DNA of 64,000 nucleotides from Candidatus Saccharibacteria bacterium UBA2952 (GCA_002348605.1 DEBQ01000007.1:62001-126000), one strand, 5' to 3'. Counted from the stretch's first letter, positions 23,439 through 32,527 are shown. Numbers and translations are program-made. The notes: generated from the letters alone by a model not told the origin.

Positions 23439-24266
23439 ATGTCTATGACAAACCCGGTGCCAAAACTTATTACGTTCGACGGCGAAGCCCGTAGCGGCAA
23501 GGGTACTATCGTTCAAGCGACTAAAGATGCTTTGCGCGACACTTACGGCCACCACGTTATGCTTATCGACGCCGGTCAGGTATTTCGGTGCTTAGTCGTT
23601 GCGGCGGCGCGTGCCGGAGTGAATCTTGATGACCCGGCAGCGATAGACGCTTTTTTGGGTGACGACGCCAATGCCGAGGCTAGCGTTCGGTTCGTCAAAG
23701 AGGTCTATCATATGTCTAAGTCCGAGCGCGACGCGCTGCTCTACACTAACCAGGTTGGTGCCGACAGCGCCAAAATTGGCGCCAGGCCACTTAGCCAAGC
23801 GTTCAAAGATGAGCTGCTTAAAAAATGGCTGCGTGATGCGCGCGTAGAAGGCTTTGATGTCGTTCTTCTTGATGGACGCGCACTCGAAGAAACCGGCCAG
23901 ATGTTAGAGCGTGAAGGACTGTGTGACTTCGTGATGGGTCTTTACTTTGTGTGCGACCCGCTGGTGGGTGCCATGCGTACGCTCGGCTTCGCGAACCGCC
24001 GCTTCGAAGAATTAAATCGTGGTCAGGCAGCGGCTGTCGACGAACTTGTCGAGCAGATTAAGGCGCGCAACAAGGCCGACCGTGAACGCGCCGTGCAGCC
24101 GATCGTTGTCCCTGTCGGTGCTCCTAGGTTCAGCTTGCCAGACATACCGGCTGTTGATGTAGGTAACGGACGATTTATGGCAACTATAGATACAAGCGAA
24201 AAGCAGACAAAACACCAGATGAGCCAGCCCGTTATAGCACTTGTTGCACAGAGTGTGAATAATTGA
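23439..24266 (+). CDS. Cytidylate kinase-like P-loop protein
   Basis: 275 residues. P-loop FDGEARSGKGT (13-23), a LIDAGQVFR segment like the CMP kinase substrate site, FDVVLLDGRALEETG, and FANRRFEELNR with basic residues for a lid. It fits the (d)CMP kinase family with an extended C-terminus of ~40 residues. A nucleotide kinase is likely; exact substrate uncertain. TATAGT lies 8 nt before the ATG. Its TGA stop lies inside the -35 hexamer of module F. Confidence 0.8.
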   Translation: MSMTNPVPKLITFDGEARSGKGTIVQATKDALRDTYGHHVMLIDAGQVFRCLVVAAARAGVNLDDPAAIDAFLGDDANAEASVRFVKEVYHMSKSERDALLYTNQVGADSAKIGARPLSQAFKDELLKKWLRDARVEGFDVVLLDGRALEETGQMLEREGLCDFVMGLYFVCDPLVGAMRTLGFANRRFEELNRGQAAAVDELVEQIKARNKADRERAVQPIVVPVGAPRFSLPDIPAVDVGNGRFMATIDTSEKQTKHQMSQPVIALVAQSVNN

Positions 24267-24291
24267 CAAATACACAACTTTTTGTTATAAT
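24263..24291 (+). promoter_or_regulatory. Consensus sigma70 promoter of module F
   Basis: TTGACA (24263-24268), 17 bp, TATAAT (24286-24291). The TGA within the -35 is the stop codon of the preceding kinase gene. Confidence 0.85.
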
Positions 24292-24297
24292 ATAAAG

Positions 24298-24309
24298 ATA
24301 GCACCTTTC
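24298..24309 (+). repeat. mRNA 5' end of module F, complementary to its 3' end
   Basis: ATAGCACCTTTC begins at the predicted transcription start. AGGTGCTAT at 25177-25185, preceded by GAAG, is its complement (9 bp perfect, then more with one bulge) and lies directly before the terminator. Confidence 0.5.
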
Positions 24310-24340
24310 GTTTCCAATCCAATCCTGCTAAGGAGTCCTA

Positions 24341-25168
24341 ATGCACTGGTGGCAATGGGCGGCATACGCCGTCCTGATGGTCATCGTGGTGACGTTGTTC
24401 GATGGCTGTTTCCGGGTGTTGCTTCAGGGCGACGTCACGGTGACCAAGCTGGAGGGCAAGCGGAACCATGACACACTGATCGTCTACCTGCCAGGACTTG
24501 TGGCAGATGGCGAATGGTCTGCGAGGCAGCAGACCGAGACATGGCGTGACTTCGGTGACGTCTGGCTGGTCAACCCAACCGGTGACCGGTTCGAGCACGA
24601 GCAGTTGGCTGACACAGTGGCCAAGATGCTGCAGACGGATGACCACAAGCAGGTTGTCTTCATCGGCTCGTCGCTTGGCGCAGACAGTGCACTTGACGTG
24701 ATGTCCCGAATTTCGAAGCGCAAGCGGGCTAATGTCGAGTACGACCTGATTCCCGTATGTACTCCGTCCGGAGGTGTCTCAAGCATCAAGCAGCCCCTCA
24801 AGGCCGTGTCGGTGTTGGCCGCAGCGTTCCGCCTTGGTCCGCTTACGAACGTGACCTGGGGGAAGTACTTCACCCGGTCGATCACCGGAGAGCAGCCCCG
24901 CACGTTCGCCATGACGTACTACATCGATCAGGTGAACTACGTGCGATCGCGCGAGAACCCGCCCGGCAGCCTCCTGAACGAGTTCGACAAGATCGTCTAC
25001 GTTCAGGCATTGAACGACGAGCTCGTCTCGCCGTCGGCAGCCAGAGCGTGGGTCGCGAGCGACCTCGACGTCGTGCAGGTGAATTCCAAGCACGTCGCCT
25101 ACGACGCCGACCCGGAAGTTTGGAACTCGGCGTTCACGCGCGCACTCAACCGCGTGATCAAACGCTGA
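24341..25168 (+). CDS. Membrane-anchored alpha/beta hydrolase (accessory module F)
   Basis: 275 residues: an N-terminal membrane helix (about 5-22), then an alpha/beta-hydrolase domain with strand LIVYLPGLV, nucleophile elbow IGSSLGAD (Ser111), a likely acid in ALNDELVSP (about 226) and the catalytic His in NSKHVAYD. Esterase/lipase or thioesterase type; substrate unknown. AAGGAG five bases before ATG. Codons end mostly in G/C. Independent transcription unit with a perfect promoter and terminator, so probably mobile or acquired. Confidence 0.78.
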   Translation: MHWWQWAAYAVLMVIVVTLFDGCFRVLLQGDVTVTKLEGKRNHDTLIVYLPGLVADGEWSARQQTETWRDFGDVWLVNPTGDRFEHEQLADTVAKMLQTDDHKQVVFIGSSLGADSALDVMSRISKRKRANVEYDLIPVCTPSGGVSSIKQPLKAVSVLAAAFRLGPLTNVTWGKYFTRSITGEQPRTFAMTYYIDQVNYVRSRENPPGSLLNEFDKIVYVQALNDELVSPSAARAWVASDLDVVQVNSKHVAYDADPEVWNSAFTRALNRVIKR

Positions 25169-25176
25169 AGATGAAG

Positions 25177-25213
25177 AGGTGCTATGGCCCCGGTGAAACA
25201 CCCGGGGCTTTAG
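25177..25213 (+). terminator. Terminator of module F with 5'-complementary segment
   Basis: GCCCCGG/CCGGGGC hairpin followed by TTTAGC, preceded by AGGTGCTAT, which is complementary to the mRNA 5' end. Confidence 0.75.
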
Positions 25214-25217
25214 CATG

Positions 25218-26303
25218 TCAACGGGCAGTCAGTTTATGCGCTTCTTCAAGTAGAACGGCGGCCGACTCGTCCCAGCTGAACCGTTCAACCGCTTTTTTGC
25301 CATTTGTAATTATGCGCTGCCTGACGCTAAGGTCATTGAGCGATTGAATTGCCCTGGCAAAATTTTCGGCATCGTTTGGGTCGGCATACACTGCGCCGTT
25401 GTCACCTGCGATCTCACGAAAGTACGGACGGTCACTAACGACGGCAGGTACTTCAAGCTGTAAGGCTTCGGCGAGCGGCAACCCATAACCCTCGGCCAGG
25501 CTCGCGCTGACCATAATCGCGTCGTCCGCAAGAAGAGCCGCGTACTTTTCGTCGCTTACACCGTTATGGAACACGACTTCCGCTCCTTCTGGAATCAAAG
25601 CGCTAAGTTCTGCCTTTCTAGTTGGCGATACCTTGCTGCAAAGATGGAGTGTCCGGCCGGGCAAGAATTCCATCATCTTAATTAGGGTCTCTGCGTTCTT
25701 GTATGGCAGCAGCGTACCCATGAAGACGAGATTTTTCGGCGGTGTGTCGAACTGCTTAACCGGCACTGTAAGGAGCGGCGTCAAATCGCGCGCGGCGTTT
25801 GAAACGACAATGAGTGGACGTTTTGTAAGTTTCGCCTGTACTATTTCGGCACGAGCGGTTTGCGATACGGTGGCGACAGCATCGGCTCGGTTTAGTACCA
25901 GACGTTGTGGCCAGTATGCCATATGGAATAAACGCCACAGTGGTCGCACCAAGCCTTTGGCGGTCGGTGGCGGTACGCGGTGAACGTAATAAATCATGTC
26001 GTGCAGCGTCAGAATAAGTTTAAAGCGGCGGCCAAGACTTCCCATTGTCTGCATGGGAGTGAACACGACATCTGGCTTGAACTTATTAAGCTTTAGCGAC
26101 GTAAAGGGTTCCATCCACGAGTCGATCTTGTGTATTTTGACCGTTTTGCTGCCGGCAGGTAGTTTGGTCGCCTGCGCGTCGCTGGAAACGATGAACGTGA
26201 CCGGGTGCTGTTTAACGAGCGCTTCCGCCAGTTCACTTGAATACCGGCTGACACCATCTGGAAAGTCGGTACGGATATAACGGGCATCGAAAAACAATTT
26301 CAT
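25218..26303 (-). CDS. GT4 family glycosyltransferase
   Basis: 361 residues, GT-B fold: an N-terminal domain (FFDARYIRTDFPDGVSRYSSEL) and a C-terminal nucleotide-sugar domain with NLVFMGTLLPYKNAETLI, EVVFHNGVSDEKYAALL and the E-x7-E region SLAEGYGLPLAEALQLEVPAVVS. It transfers a sugar from an NDP-sugar, probably to a surface glycan or lipid. Divergent from a second GT4 gene through a palindromic spacer. TATACT lies 8 nt before the ATG. Confidence 0.9.
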   Translation of the reverse strand: MKLFFDARYIRTDFPDGVSRYSSELAEALVKQHPVTFIVSSDAQATKLPAGSKTVKIHKIDSWMEPFTSLKLNKFKPDVVFTPMQTMGSLGRRFKLILTLHDMIYYVHRVPPPTAKGLVRPLWRLFHMAYWPQRLVLNRADAVATVSQTARAEIVQAKLTKRPLIVVSNAARDLTPLLTVPVKQFDTPPKNLVFMGTLLPYKNAETLIKMMEFLPGRTLHLCSKVSPTRKAELSALIPEGAEVVFHNGVSDEKYAALLADDAIMVSASLAEGYGLPLAEALQLEVPAVVSDRPYFREIAGDNGAVYADPNDAENFARAIQSLNDLSVRQRIITNGKKAVERFSWDESAAVLLEEAHKLTAR

Positions 26304-26320
26304 GTGATGGTAGTATATCG

Positions 26321-26456
26321 TGAACCGTGAGTACTTTCATCTTGACGGTACGCTTTTCTCGTAAATGCCACAGGCATTTACTTCGAGCGCTCGGCCAAAA
26401 TCCTCGGGTATGCCTCGGATTTTGCAGCCCATCGAGATGAAAGTACTCACGGTTTG
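26321..26456. repeat. Palindromic spacer element between two glycosyltransferase genes
   Basis: Perfect 20-bp inverted repeats AACCGTGAGTACTTTCATCT (26323-26342) and its complement (26435-26454) enclose a perfect GTAAATGCC/GGCATTTAC hairpin, GAGCGCTC and AAAATCC/GGATTTT. The element fills exactly the space between the two divergent -10 boxes, so each promoter receives the same upstream sequence. It may be a shared operator, a MITE-like insertion or a structured RNA. Confidence 0.75.
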
Positions 26457-26476
26457 CCATGGTACAATAAGACAAT

Positions 26477-27691
26477 ATGAAAATCCTCATCGCGGCCGAC
26501 CTTCATTGGCCGACCATCAACGGTGTTGCCGTCTTTAGCCGTAACTTGGCAAAGGGGCTGGCTGACCGTGGACATGAGGTCTTAGTAATTGCTCCGAGCC
26601 AGCGCCGCTCCGGCCGTGGCGGCGAAGAAACCGATGGCAACTACCTGATTCGCCGCACCATGTCCGTCCCCTTCCCTTTGTATCAGAACTTCCGTATTTC
26701 GGTAGCACCGCAGCGCGAAGTTAAAAAGATTATTGAAGAGTTTGAGCCAGATGTGGTGCATATTCAAATGCTACTCGGTATTGGCCAGGCGACCATGCGG
26801 TATGCCCAGCGCTACAACATTCCGGTTGTAACAACTAACCACGCTATTCCTGAAAACCTGCTCGATAACATCCGCATGCTCGCGCCGGTTTCAAAGCAGC
26901 TTAGTTACCTTATTACCGAATACGGCGCGCGGTTCCACAAAAAAGCCGACTTTGTGACAATGCCAACACAGGCGGCAATTGATATGCTTACGAACGGCCG
27001 AAAGGATTTGCCGGACGTACCAATAAAACCGGTATCGAACGGCATTGACCTGAGCCGGTTCCAGCCGACTGCACCAAGTGATGCCATGTACAAGAAATTT
27101 TCGATTCCTAAAGACCGTTTGGTAATTGATTACGTTGGCCGGTTAGATAGCGAAAAGCACATTCATGTCCTTATCGACGCGTTTAACTCGGTGCTTAAGC
27201 GAACATCAAAGCCGGTTCACCTACTGATTGTCGGCGGTGGAACAGATGCCGAGCGCCTAGAAAACCATGTGTACGAACTTGGAATCCATGAACATGTGAC
27301 GTTTACCGGCCGCGTGACGGATGACGAAATCGTTGAGCTGCATAAGGTTGGCGACATTTTTGCTATGCCAAGCCCGGCGGAACTGCAATGTATTGCGGCT
27401 CTTGAAGCAATGTCGTCGGGTAAGCCGGTAGTTGCCGTAAATGCTGGAGCCCTGTACGAGTTGTGTCAAACCGACCGCAACGGATACTTGTGCGAAAAAG
27501 ACGACGACGCTGGGATCGCCGACGCGCTACTGAAGCTGGTCGAAGACGATGAACTACGAACCAAGTTCGGTTTAGAGAGCCAAAAAATTGCCGCGACGCA
27601 CGATATGAACCACACCCTTGACCAGTTCGAAGAAATCTATAAGCAGGTTATTGCGACAAAAACGCATTTAATGCCGCAGCGACTTCTGTAG
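26477..27691 (+). CDS. GT4 family glycosyltransferase, diacylglycerol-glucosyltransferase-like
   Basis: 404 residues, GT-B fold. ADLHWPTINGVAVFSRNLAKGL (Gly-rich acceptor loop), PDVVHIQMLLGIGQ, TTNHAIPENLLDN, then IDYVGRLDSEKHIHVLI and the donor-site SPAELQCIAALEAMSSGKPVVAV. The NHAxPEN pattern resembles enzymes that add glucose to diacylglycerol or make mannosyl-glycolipids. TACAAT lies 8 nt before ATG. The last 44 bp overlap the convergent hydrolase gene. Confidence 0.88.
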   Translation: MKILIAADLHWPTINGVAVFSRNLAKGLADRGHEVLVIAPSQRRSGRGGEETDGNYLIRRTMSVPFPLYQNFRISVAPQREVKKIIEEFEPDVVHIQMLLGIGQATMRYAQRYNIPVVTTNHAIPENLLDNIRMLAPVSKQLSYLITEYGARFHKKADFVTMPTQAAIDMLTNGRKDLPDVPIKPVSNGIDLSRFQPTAPSDAMYKKFSIPKDRLVIDYVGRLDSEKHIHVLIDAFNSVLKRTSKPVHLLIVGGGTDAERLENHVYELGIHEHVTFTGRVTDDEIVELHKVGDIFAMPSPAELQCIAALEAMSSGKPVVAVNAGALYELCQTDRNGYLCEKDDDAGIADALLKLVEDDELRTKFGLESQKIAATHDMNHTLDQFEEIYKQVIATKTHLMPQRLL

Positions 27692-28475
27692 GTCGCTCGT
27701 AGTGTAGCAAGTGACCTACGCCGTTTAGTACGTGTAAATCGGCGTTCAAGGCATTTGCCAGCTTTATTTCGGTCGCAAGCGGCGTGACGTTGTCTTTATC
27801 GCCGGTTATAATGAGCGGTTTGAACTTTTTGTTCAGTTCGTCGGCGTAATCAATCGCACCTTTTTTGTTAATGTCGACATGCAATTGGTGGTAAAAATCG
27901 ATACTCGAAATATAGTCCAAATTCTTAAAATGGTGGCCATTGATGGTCTTTTTCATGGCGCGTTCGTTCGTGGTTAGAATGAGCGACGTTGCAATACGGC
28001 TAATTAGCCGGCTTTTAACCAGCTTTGGTCCTGCTTTCGGTACCGACTTGCCAACATAGTACTGCAGGCGGCCTAGGAACGCTCCAAGCGCACGTGAATC
28101 CAATCTGTGTACTTTCGTGGCGACCGGGCTAATGAACACCGTTTTTTGATGAAATAGCTCGGGGTTTTGCGCCAGCATGCTGGCGGCTACAAGGCCTCCC
28201 ATAGAATGCGAAACAAGATAAGGTTCTTTTAGTTTTAATGCTTTTACGAAAGCATTTACTTTTCTAGCGATCGCATCAATCGTGTATGAATCAAGTGAAA
28301 GTTCGCTTTCGCCGAAGCCTGGCAGGTCGGGAACGATGACATGAAAGTCTTTAAGATTGGGAATAATATACTGAAAGCCTTCGTGGCTGCCAGTAAAGCC
28401 ATGAATAAGAATGCAGACAGGCTTTTTGCTGTCATGATACGTCCAATAACGGATATCATTACGTTGTTTTGTCAT
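27648..28475 (-). CDS. Alpha/beta hydrolase
   Basis: 275 residues, cytoplasmic. Oxyanion motif LIHGFTGS, GFGES, nucleophile elbow VSHSMGG, acid in ITGDKDNVTP and His in NGVGHLLHYERP: a complete Ser-Asp-His triad of the MhpC/lipase-like group. Start ATG 28475, with TATACT 7 nt upstream, predicting a leaderless mRNA. It overlaps the 3' end of the glycosyltransferase gene on the other strand. Confidence 0.88.
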   Translation of the reverse strand: MTKQRNDIRYWTYHDSKKPVCILIHGFTGSHEGFQYIIPNLKDFHVIVPDLPGFGESELSLDSYTIDAIARKVNAFVKALKLKEPYLVSHSMGGLVAASMLAQNPELFHQKTVFISPVATKVHRLDSRALGAFLGRLQYYVGKSVPKAGPKLVKSRLISRIATSLILTTNERAMKKTINGHHFKNLDYISSIDFYHQLHVDINKKGAIDYADELNKKFKPLIITGDKDNVTPLATEIKLANALNADLHVLNGVGHLLHYERPTEVAAALNAFLSQ

Positions 28476-28498
28476 TGGTAAAAGTATAACAAATGAAA

Positions 28499-28562
28499 GG
28501 ACCGCCAAGAGCGGGCGCGAGTGAGGTTGATACTCATCTCAGCGGTCCTCTCATGGCGGTCA
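28499..28562 (-). terminator. Terminator of module G
   Basis: GACCGCCATGAGAG pairs with CTCTTGGCGGTC, then CTTTC on the minus strand. The 5' arm overlaps the stop codon of the module G gene; an internal small stem GAGT/ACTC is possible. Confidence 0.65.
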
Positions 28563-28832
28563 GTCGCTGTGCACGTTCACCGGTGTTGGCCCGAGGAGCC
28601 AGCCCGAGACCATGACAGCGAAGTAGATGGCTGCCAGCCATCCGACACTATGTACCCCCGCCTGATACCAGGCGACGACCGCGGCGGCCGGAATATACCA
28701 ACCGCCGATCACGCCGTAGAAGGTGCCGTTGTAGCTCGGCATGGTGAACTTGATCGCTTTTGCCCTGCCAGCTACGAAGCGCAGCAGGACGAGTACTACG
28801 ACGGTGATTATCGTCGCGATAGCGATGTGCAT
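28560..28832 (-). CDS. Small membrane protein (accessory module G)
   Basis: 90 residues with three hydrophobic segments: 2-19 (IAIATIITVVVLVLLRFV), about 40-58, and 65-82. A short conserved-looking AIKFTMPSYNGTFYGVIGGWY lies between the first two. Function unknown. ATG 28832 has GAGAGGAG at good spacing; the in-frame GTG just upstream overlaps that Shine-Dalgarno. Own promoter and terminator, G/C-ending codons. Confidence 0.75.
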   Translation of the reverse strand: MHIAIATIITVVVLVLLRFVAGRAKAIKFTMPSYNGTFYGVIGGWYIPAAAVVAWYQAGVHSVGWLAAIYFAVMVSGWLLGPTPVNVHSD

Positions 28833-28869
28833 CGCCACTCCTCTCGTAGAAATATGGACGACTTATATA

Positions 28870-28898
28870 ATAATAGCATAAACATAACTAAATGTCAA
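28870..28898 (-). promoter_or_regulatory. Promoter of module G
   Basis: Minus strand TTGACA, 17 bp, TATTAT. Confidence 0.8.
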
Positions 28899-28933
28899 TG
28901 TATATCCACTACCATCTGCTATAATTAACAGAT

Positions 28934-30565
28934 ATGATTGCCGATATCTCCATATCCGAAAAGTCATTCGGACCGAAGCTTCTCATGTCTAATGTGAAGT
29001 TTTCTGTTGATGACAAAGAAAAGGTAGGAATAATCGGCCGTAACGGTGTTGGTAAAAGTACATTGTTCGCTATGCTTGCGGGTACCGACAAAGACTTTGA
29101 GGGCGACATTGTGTATCGGCGTGGCCTGCAGGTTGTTGCCACGGCACAGGAGCACCACGGCACAAACGACCAAACGGTGCTGCAGTACGTGTTAGCTGGC
29201 CTACCTGAATATGGCGAATTGTCGCACATCGTTGAAACCTACCCTGAAACTATGGGTGATGACATGAAAAAAATCGAAGCCTACACTAATGCGTTGCAGC
29301 GGTTCGACGACAGAGGCTTTTACCAAATTGAGAGCGACATCGAACGAGAGCTTGAGACGTTCCAGTTGCCGGACATTGCGCATAAGCCCTTCGCTTCCCT
29401 GTCGGGTGGCCAGAAGCGCTTGGTCGAAGTTGTGAAGGTCATGCATTCTAAAGCTGATTTAGCGCTGATCGACGAGCCGACCAACCATATGGACTATGTG
29501 GCAAAAAAGCAGTTTATAGACTGGATGTCCGAAGCTTCCGAAGCTATGTTAGTTATTACGCATGACCGCGACGTGCTGCAGCGAGTTGACAGAATTGTCG
29601 AGCTTAAGGACGGCGGAGCGCAAAGCTTTAAGGGTAATTACGACGCGTATTTAAAACAAAATGCCCACTCAACTGGCACGGCCATGAATGAGTTCGAACT
29701 GATTGAAAAGCGTATCGTGAACTTAAAGCAGAAAGTCATCGACTACCAGCGGCTAAAGGAAAAGTCGCGTAACCCTCAGACCATTCAAAAATTCAAGCGA
29801 CTGGAGCAAGTGTCGCGGGCCGAACTAGCAGAGCTACAAGCCAAAGAAAAACCGACATTTTGGATTGACCGCGAGTCGGCCGAAAATCTGAATTACAAGG
29901 TAGCTGGGCAATATGCGAAGTTTAAGTCCCGTAACATAAAAATGGATTTAAAGAGCGACGAGTCACGGTCTAGCCATGTGCTGGTTAAAGCGTTGGGACT
30001 AAGCCTAGGTTACGATGCGCCGCTTTTTAGCGATATCAATATTGACCTACGTGAGGGCGAAGCGGTAGAACTGCGCGGTCGTAACGGCGCCGGTAAGACG
30101 ACGATTATTAAGCGCCTACTTGGGTCGACTGAACCAACCGTGTTTGCAGGCGAACTTTCGCTCGACCCGAAAGTACGGATTGGTATTTACGAACAGGAAG
30201 TGTCGCCTGATTACTTTAACCTGACGTTGAAGGATGCGATTGAACGGACGTACCTGGCCCGTGACCTTAAGATTAACGAAACAAAAATCCGTGGCTTAAT
30301 GCACGACTATTTGTTTACCGAAACTGATGGTCATGTGCCTGTCGCCAAACTGTCCGGTGGTCAAAAAGCCCGCCTGCAGATTATCGCCATGCTAGCGAAC
30401 GAGCCGCAGCTGTTAATTCTTGACGAACCAACCAACCACTTAGACCTTCCGAGCATTGAAGAACTTGAAACGGCACTTGGTAAGTATTCGGGAGCGATTC
30501 TGTACGTCAGTCACGACGACTATTTTAGAAAAGCCGTGCCAGCCGAAGTAGTAAAAGTAGGTTAA
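28934..30565 (+). CDS. ABC-F family ATPase
   Basis: 543 residues, two ABC domains and no membrane segment. Walker A motifs GRNGVGKST (35-43) and GRNGAGKTT, signatures LSGGQKR and LSGGQKA, Walker B LALIDEPTNHMD and LLILDEPTNHLD; between them the charged coiled linker (KRIVNLKQKVIDYQRLKEKSR) that ABC-F proteins insert into the ribosome E site. A translation factor of the EttA/antibiotic-resistance type. TATAAT lies 8 nt before ATG. It overlaps the convergent AAA gene by 4 bp. Confidence 0.93.
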   Translation: MIADISISEKSFGPKLLMSNVKFSVDDKEKVGIIGRNGVGKSTLFAMLAGTDKDFEGDIVYRRGLQVVATAQEHHGTNDQTVLQYVLAGLPEYGELSHIVETYPETMGDDMKKIEAYTNALQRFDDRGFYQIESDIERELETFQLPDIAHKPFASLSGGQKRLVEVVKVMHSKADLALIDEPTNHMDYVAKKQFIDWMSEASEAMLVITHDRDVLQRVDRIVELKDGGAQSFKGNYDAYLKQNAHSTGTAMNEFELIEKRIVNLKQKVIDYQRLKEKSRNPQTIQKFKRLEQVSRAELAELQAKEKPTFWIDRESAENLNYKVAGQYAKFKSRNIKMDLKSDESRSSHVLVKALGLSLGYDAPLFSDINIDLREGEAVELRGRNGAGKTTIIKRLLGSTEPTVFAGELSLDPKVRIGIYEQEVSPDYFNLTLKDAIERTYLARDLKINETKIRGLMHDYLFTETDGHVPVAKLSGGQKARLQIIAMLANEPQLLILDEPTNHLDLPSIEELETALGKYSGAILYVSHDDYFRKAVPAEVVKVG

Positions 30566-32169
30566 CGCCCAAATTGTCGGATTTCTTCATAAAGATCGGC
30601 TTGTGACACTTTGCGAAATTCACCGGTCTGCCGGTAATGAAAGAAATGCTTTAGTCGCGCGTTACTAAGCATGGATTGGAAGTCGGCTCCAGTCATGTCA
30701 GGGGTATGCGCCGCCAATGCAAACGGGTCTAGGTCATCTTCGTAAGGAATAAAACTAAGAATAGGATCCTTGACATCATCCGCTACTCGCCTTGCATCAC
30801 GATGGAAGTCCCCAAAACTGGTAAGTGATTGGCTAAGCACTGCAGCCCATATATCAACCCGTTCTTCTTCGTTTGGCAGGGGTGCTCCAATGGGTTTAAA
30901 TCGGCCCGACCGAACAAGTGATGGCTCAAGATCATCTATATCAGTATTAACTGCGGCACCTAAAACGACATTAGGATGATTGGCTATAATGTCTTCGATT
31001 GCGAGGTTTAGCTGCTTTTTAACATCGATACGTTCCTGGTTGCTAAGAGTCCCTTTAGTTCCGAGTGCTTCGAATTCGTCAAAGAACGCAACGATAACTT
31101 TGTCTTTCGCGTCCTTCACAAGGCCGTCAAAAAACTTTTTGACGTTCTTGCCGGAACTGCCTACCCATTTTTCAATGATATCGGTCGACGACATGAGTCG
31201 AAATTCGGCGTCCAACTCGTCTGCGACAGCTCGACCTAACGTAGACTTACCTGTTCCAGGAGGACCATATAGTAGGAATGGCTGTGCCTTTACTCCATAG
31301 AGTTTCGCGCCGATTGGATCGCGATATATCTCGACCAATTTTTTGAGCTCCTGCTTGGCATGCGTAAGGCCGCCTACCATATCGAAGCCCTTTAAAGTTA
31401 TTTGCTCGGCCATCGGATCGTATGCTTCGGGAGTGACCTCAACCGATGGAATTGCCAACGATTTGCCAGGGGTAAAATCTGGCTCTTCTTGAACTTCTGG
31501 CATTCCTAGAACAATACTTGCCTTTGGTATACCCTCGGTTTCTACCATGCCGAATTCAAACGACACGGTGTCAATAGCGAGTGACCATACAGCGGCAAGT
31601 TCACGCAATGTTTCGACGACGGAAGGGATAATACGCTCTTCTTTACCTAGATGGGAGCTAATGTCGTAATTCGAAACACTTTCTAATTTTTCAAGAGACA
31701 CAAGACTAACGCCAACATGGCAAGCATCCGTGTCCGCGTCGAACTGAATGTGTGCCGTATAAACGTCATTTATTTGAACATAGAAGTCATATGGTTGGTA
31801 CGGGAGTGAGTAAGTTTCTTTTTCACTGTCGCGCAAGATTTCTGCCATTTTGGTTCGTAGAATACTTGGCCAATGTTCGGGGCTTTCATTACCACTTAGC
31901 GTTGACTCCGGGTCAAATTCGAAGGTGGCAAATATCTCTATATCTTCGTTATCATCTCGGCAGTAGCTCACCGAAGCGTCACGAATTGGGTATGGCAATG
32001 ATTCATGAGGCATCCGGTAAAGGCTTTGATAACCTTTGACAGAACTAAGATACTCATCAAATTTTCCGCCTGGATTCCTGACCGCTATATCGGCGGCAAG
32101 ACCACGAATGGTATCGTACTCAGTTGGATTAGCCCCCAGCTCACTCATCTTATGAAGACCATACGTCAT
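30562..32169 (-). CDS. AAA+ ATPase (CDC48/FtsH-like core) with unknown N-terminal domain
   Basis: 535 residues. The first ~250 residues are an uncharacterised domain (FATFEFDPESTL, YDFYVQINDVYTAHIQFDAD). A single AAA module follows: Walker A GPPGTGKSTL, Walker B VIVAFFDEFEAL, sensor 1 near GAAVNTDIDDL, and arginine finger region PSLVRSGRFKP. It probably works as a hexameric remodelling ATPase. No protease domain or membrane segment is seen. Substrate unknown. Confidence 0.85.
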   Translation of the reverse strand: MTYGLHKMSELGANPTEYDTIRGLAADIAVRNPGGKFDEYLSSVKGYQSLYRMPHESLPYPIRDASVSYCRDDNEDIEIFATFEFDPESTLSGNESPEHWPSILRTKMAEILRDSEKETYSLPYQPYDFYVQINDVYTAHIQFDADTDACHVGVSLVSLEKLESVSNYDISSHLGKEERIIPSVVETLRELAAVWSLAIDTVSFEFGMVETEGIPKASIVLGMPEVQEEPDFTPGKSLAIPSVEVTPEAYDPMAEQITLKGFDMVGGLTHAKQELKKLVEIYRDPIGAKLYGVKAQPFLLYGPPGTGKSTLGRAVADELDAEFRLMSSTDIIEKWVGSSGKNVKKFFDGLVKDAKDKVIVAFFDEFEALGTKGTLSNQERIDVKKQLNLAIEDIIANHPNVVLGAAVNTDIDDLEPSLVRSGRFKPIGAPLPNEEERVDIWAAVLSQSLTSFGDFHRDARRVADDVKDPILSFIPYEDDLDPFALAAHTPDMTGADFQSMLSNARLKHFFHYRQTGEFRKVSQADLYEEIRQFGR

Positions 32170-32196
32170 TTAGCGCTTGGCGGCAAGCATAAAAAT

Positions 32197-32225
32197 AAAA
32201 TGACCACTCATGCAAGTGGTCATTT
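32197..32225 (-). terminator. Terminator of the glutaredoxin gene
   Basis: AAATGACCACT/AGTGGTCATTT hairpin followed on the minus strand by TTATTTTT. Confidence 0.8.
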
Positions 32226-32242
32226 GTGTAACGACAGGCTTT

Positions 32243-32527
32243 TTACGCCGCTGCAGGAACGAGGTTGTTCTTGTCGAGTGCTGCCTGAAGTGCTGGGCGG
32301 TTGAAACCTAGAATCATCTCGCCGGCGATGTCGGTAACAGGAACGCCAGTAAAGTTACCACCGAGCTTTTCGAGCAGTTCGTTGTGAGCCGCTTCATCTT
32401 CCTCGATATTCTTTGCAACGTACTTCACACCGAGCTTGTCCAGCCATTGCTTTTCGGTCGCGCAAAACGCGCACCAGGTGGTGCTATAAACTGTTACGGT
32501 TGGTTGGTCGGTTGTTCCGTCGCTCAT
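32243..32527 (-). CDS. Glutaredoxin-like thiol oxidoreductase
   Basis: 94 residues, thioredoxin fold. The redox motif is TWCAFC (Cys19 and Cys22) and the cis-Pro is in GVPVTD. VYSTTWCAFCATEKQWLDKLGVKYVAKNIEED resembles actinobacterial mycoredoxin/NrdH-type proteins. It likely reduces disulfides in the cytoplasm. GGAA lies ahead of the ATG. Confidence 0.9.
   Translation of the reverse strand: MSDGTTDQPTVTVYSTTWCAFCATEKQWLDKLGVKYVAKNIEEDEAAHNELLEKLGGNFTGVPVTDIAGEMILGFNRPALQAALDKNNLVPAAA

Noticed and set aside
22203..24266. Recoding of TGA as Gly or Trp
   Set aside because: TGA ends many full-length core proteins here (for example the cytidylate kinase-like gene) and is not found inside conserved domains.
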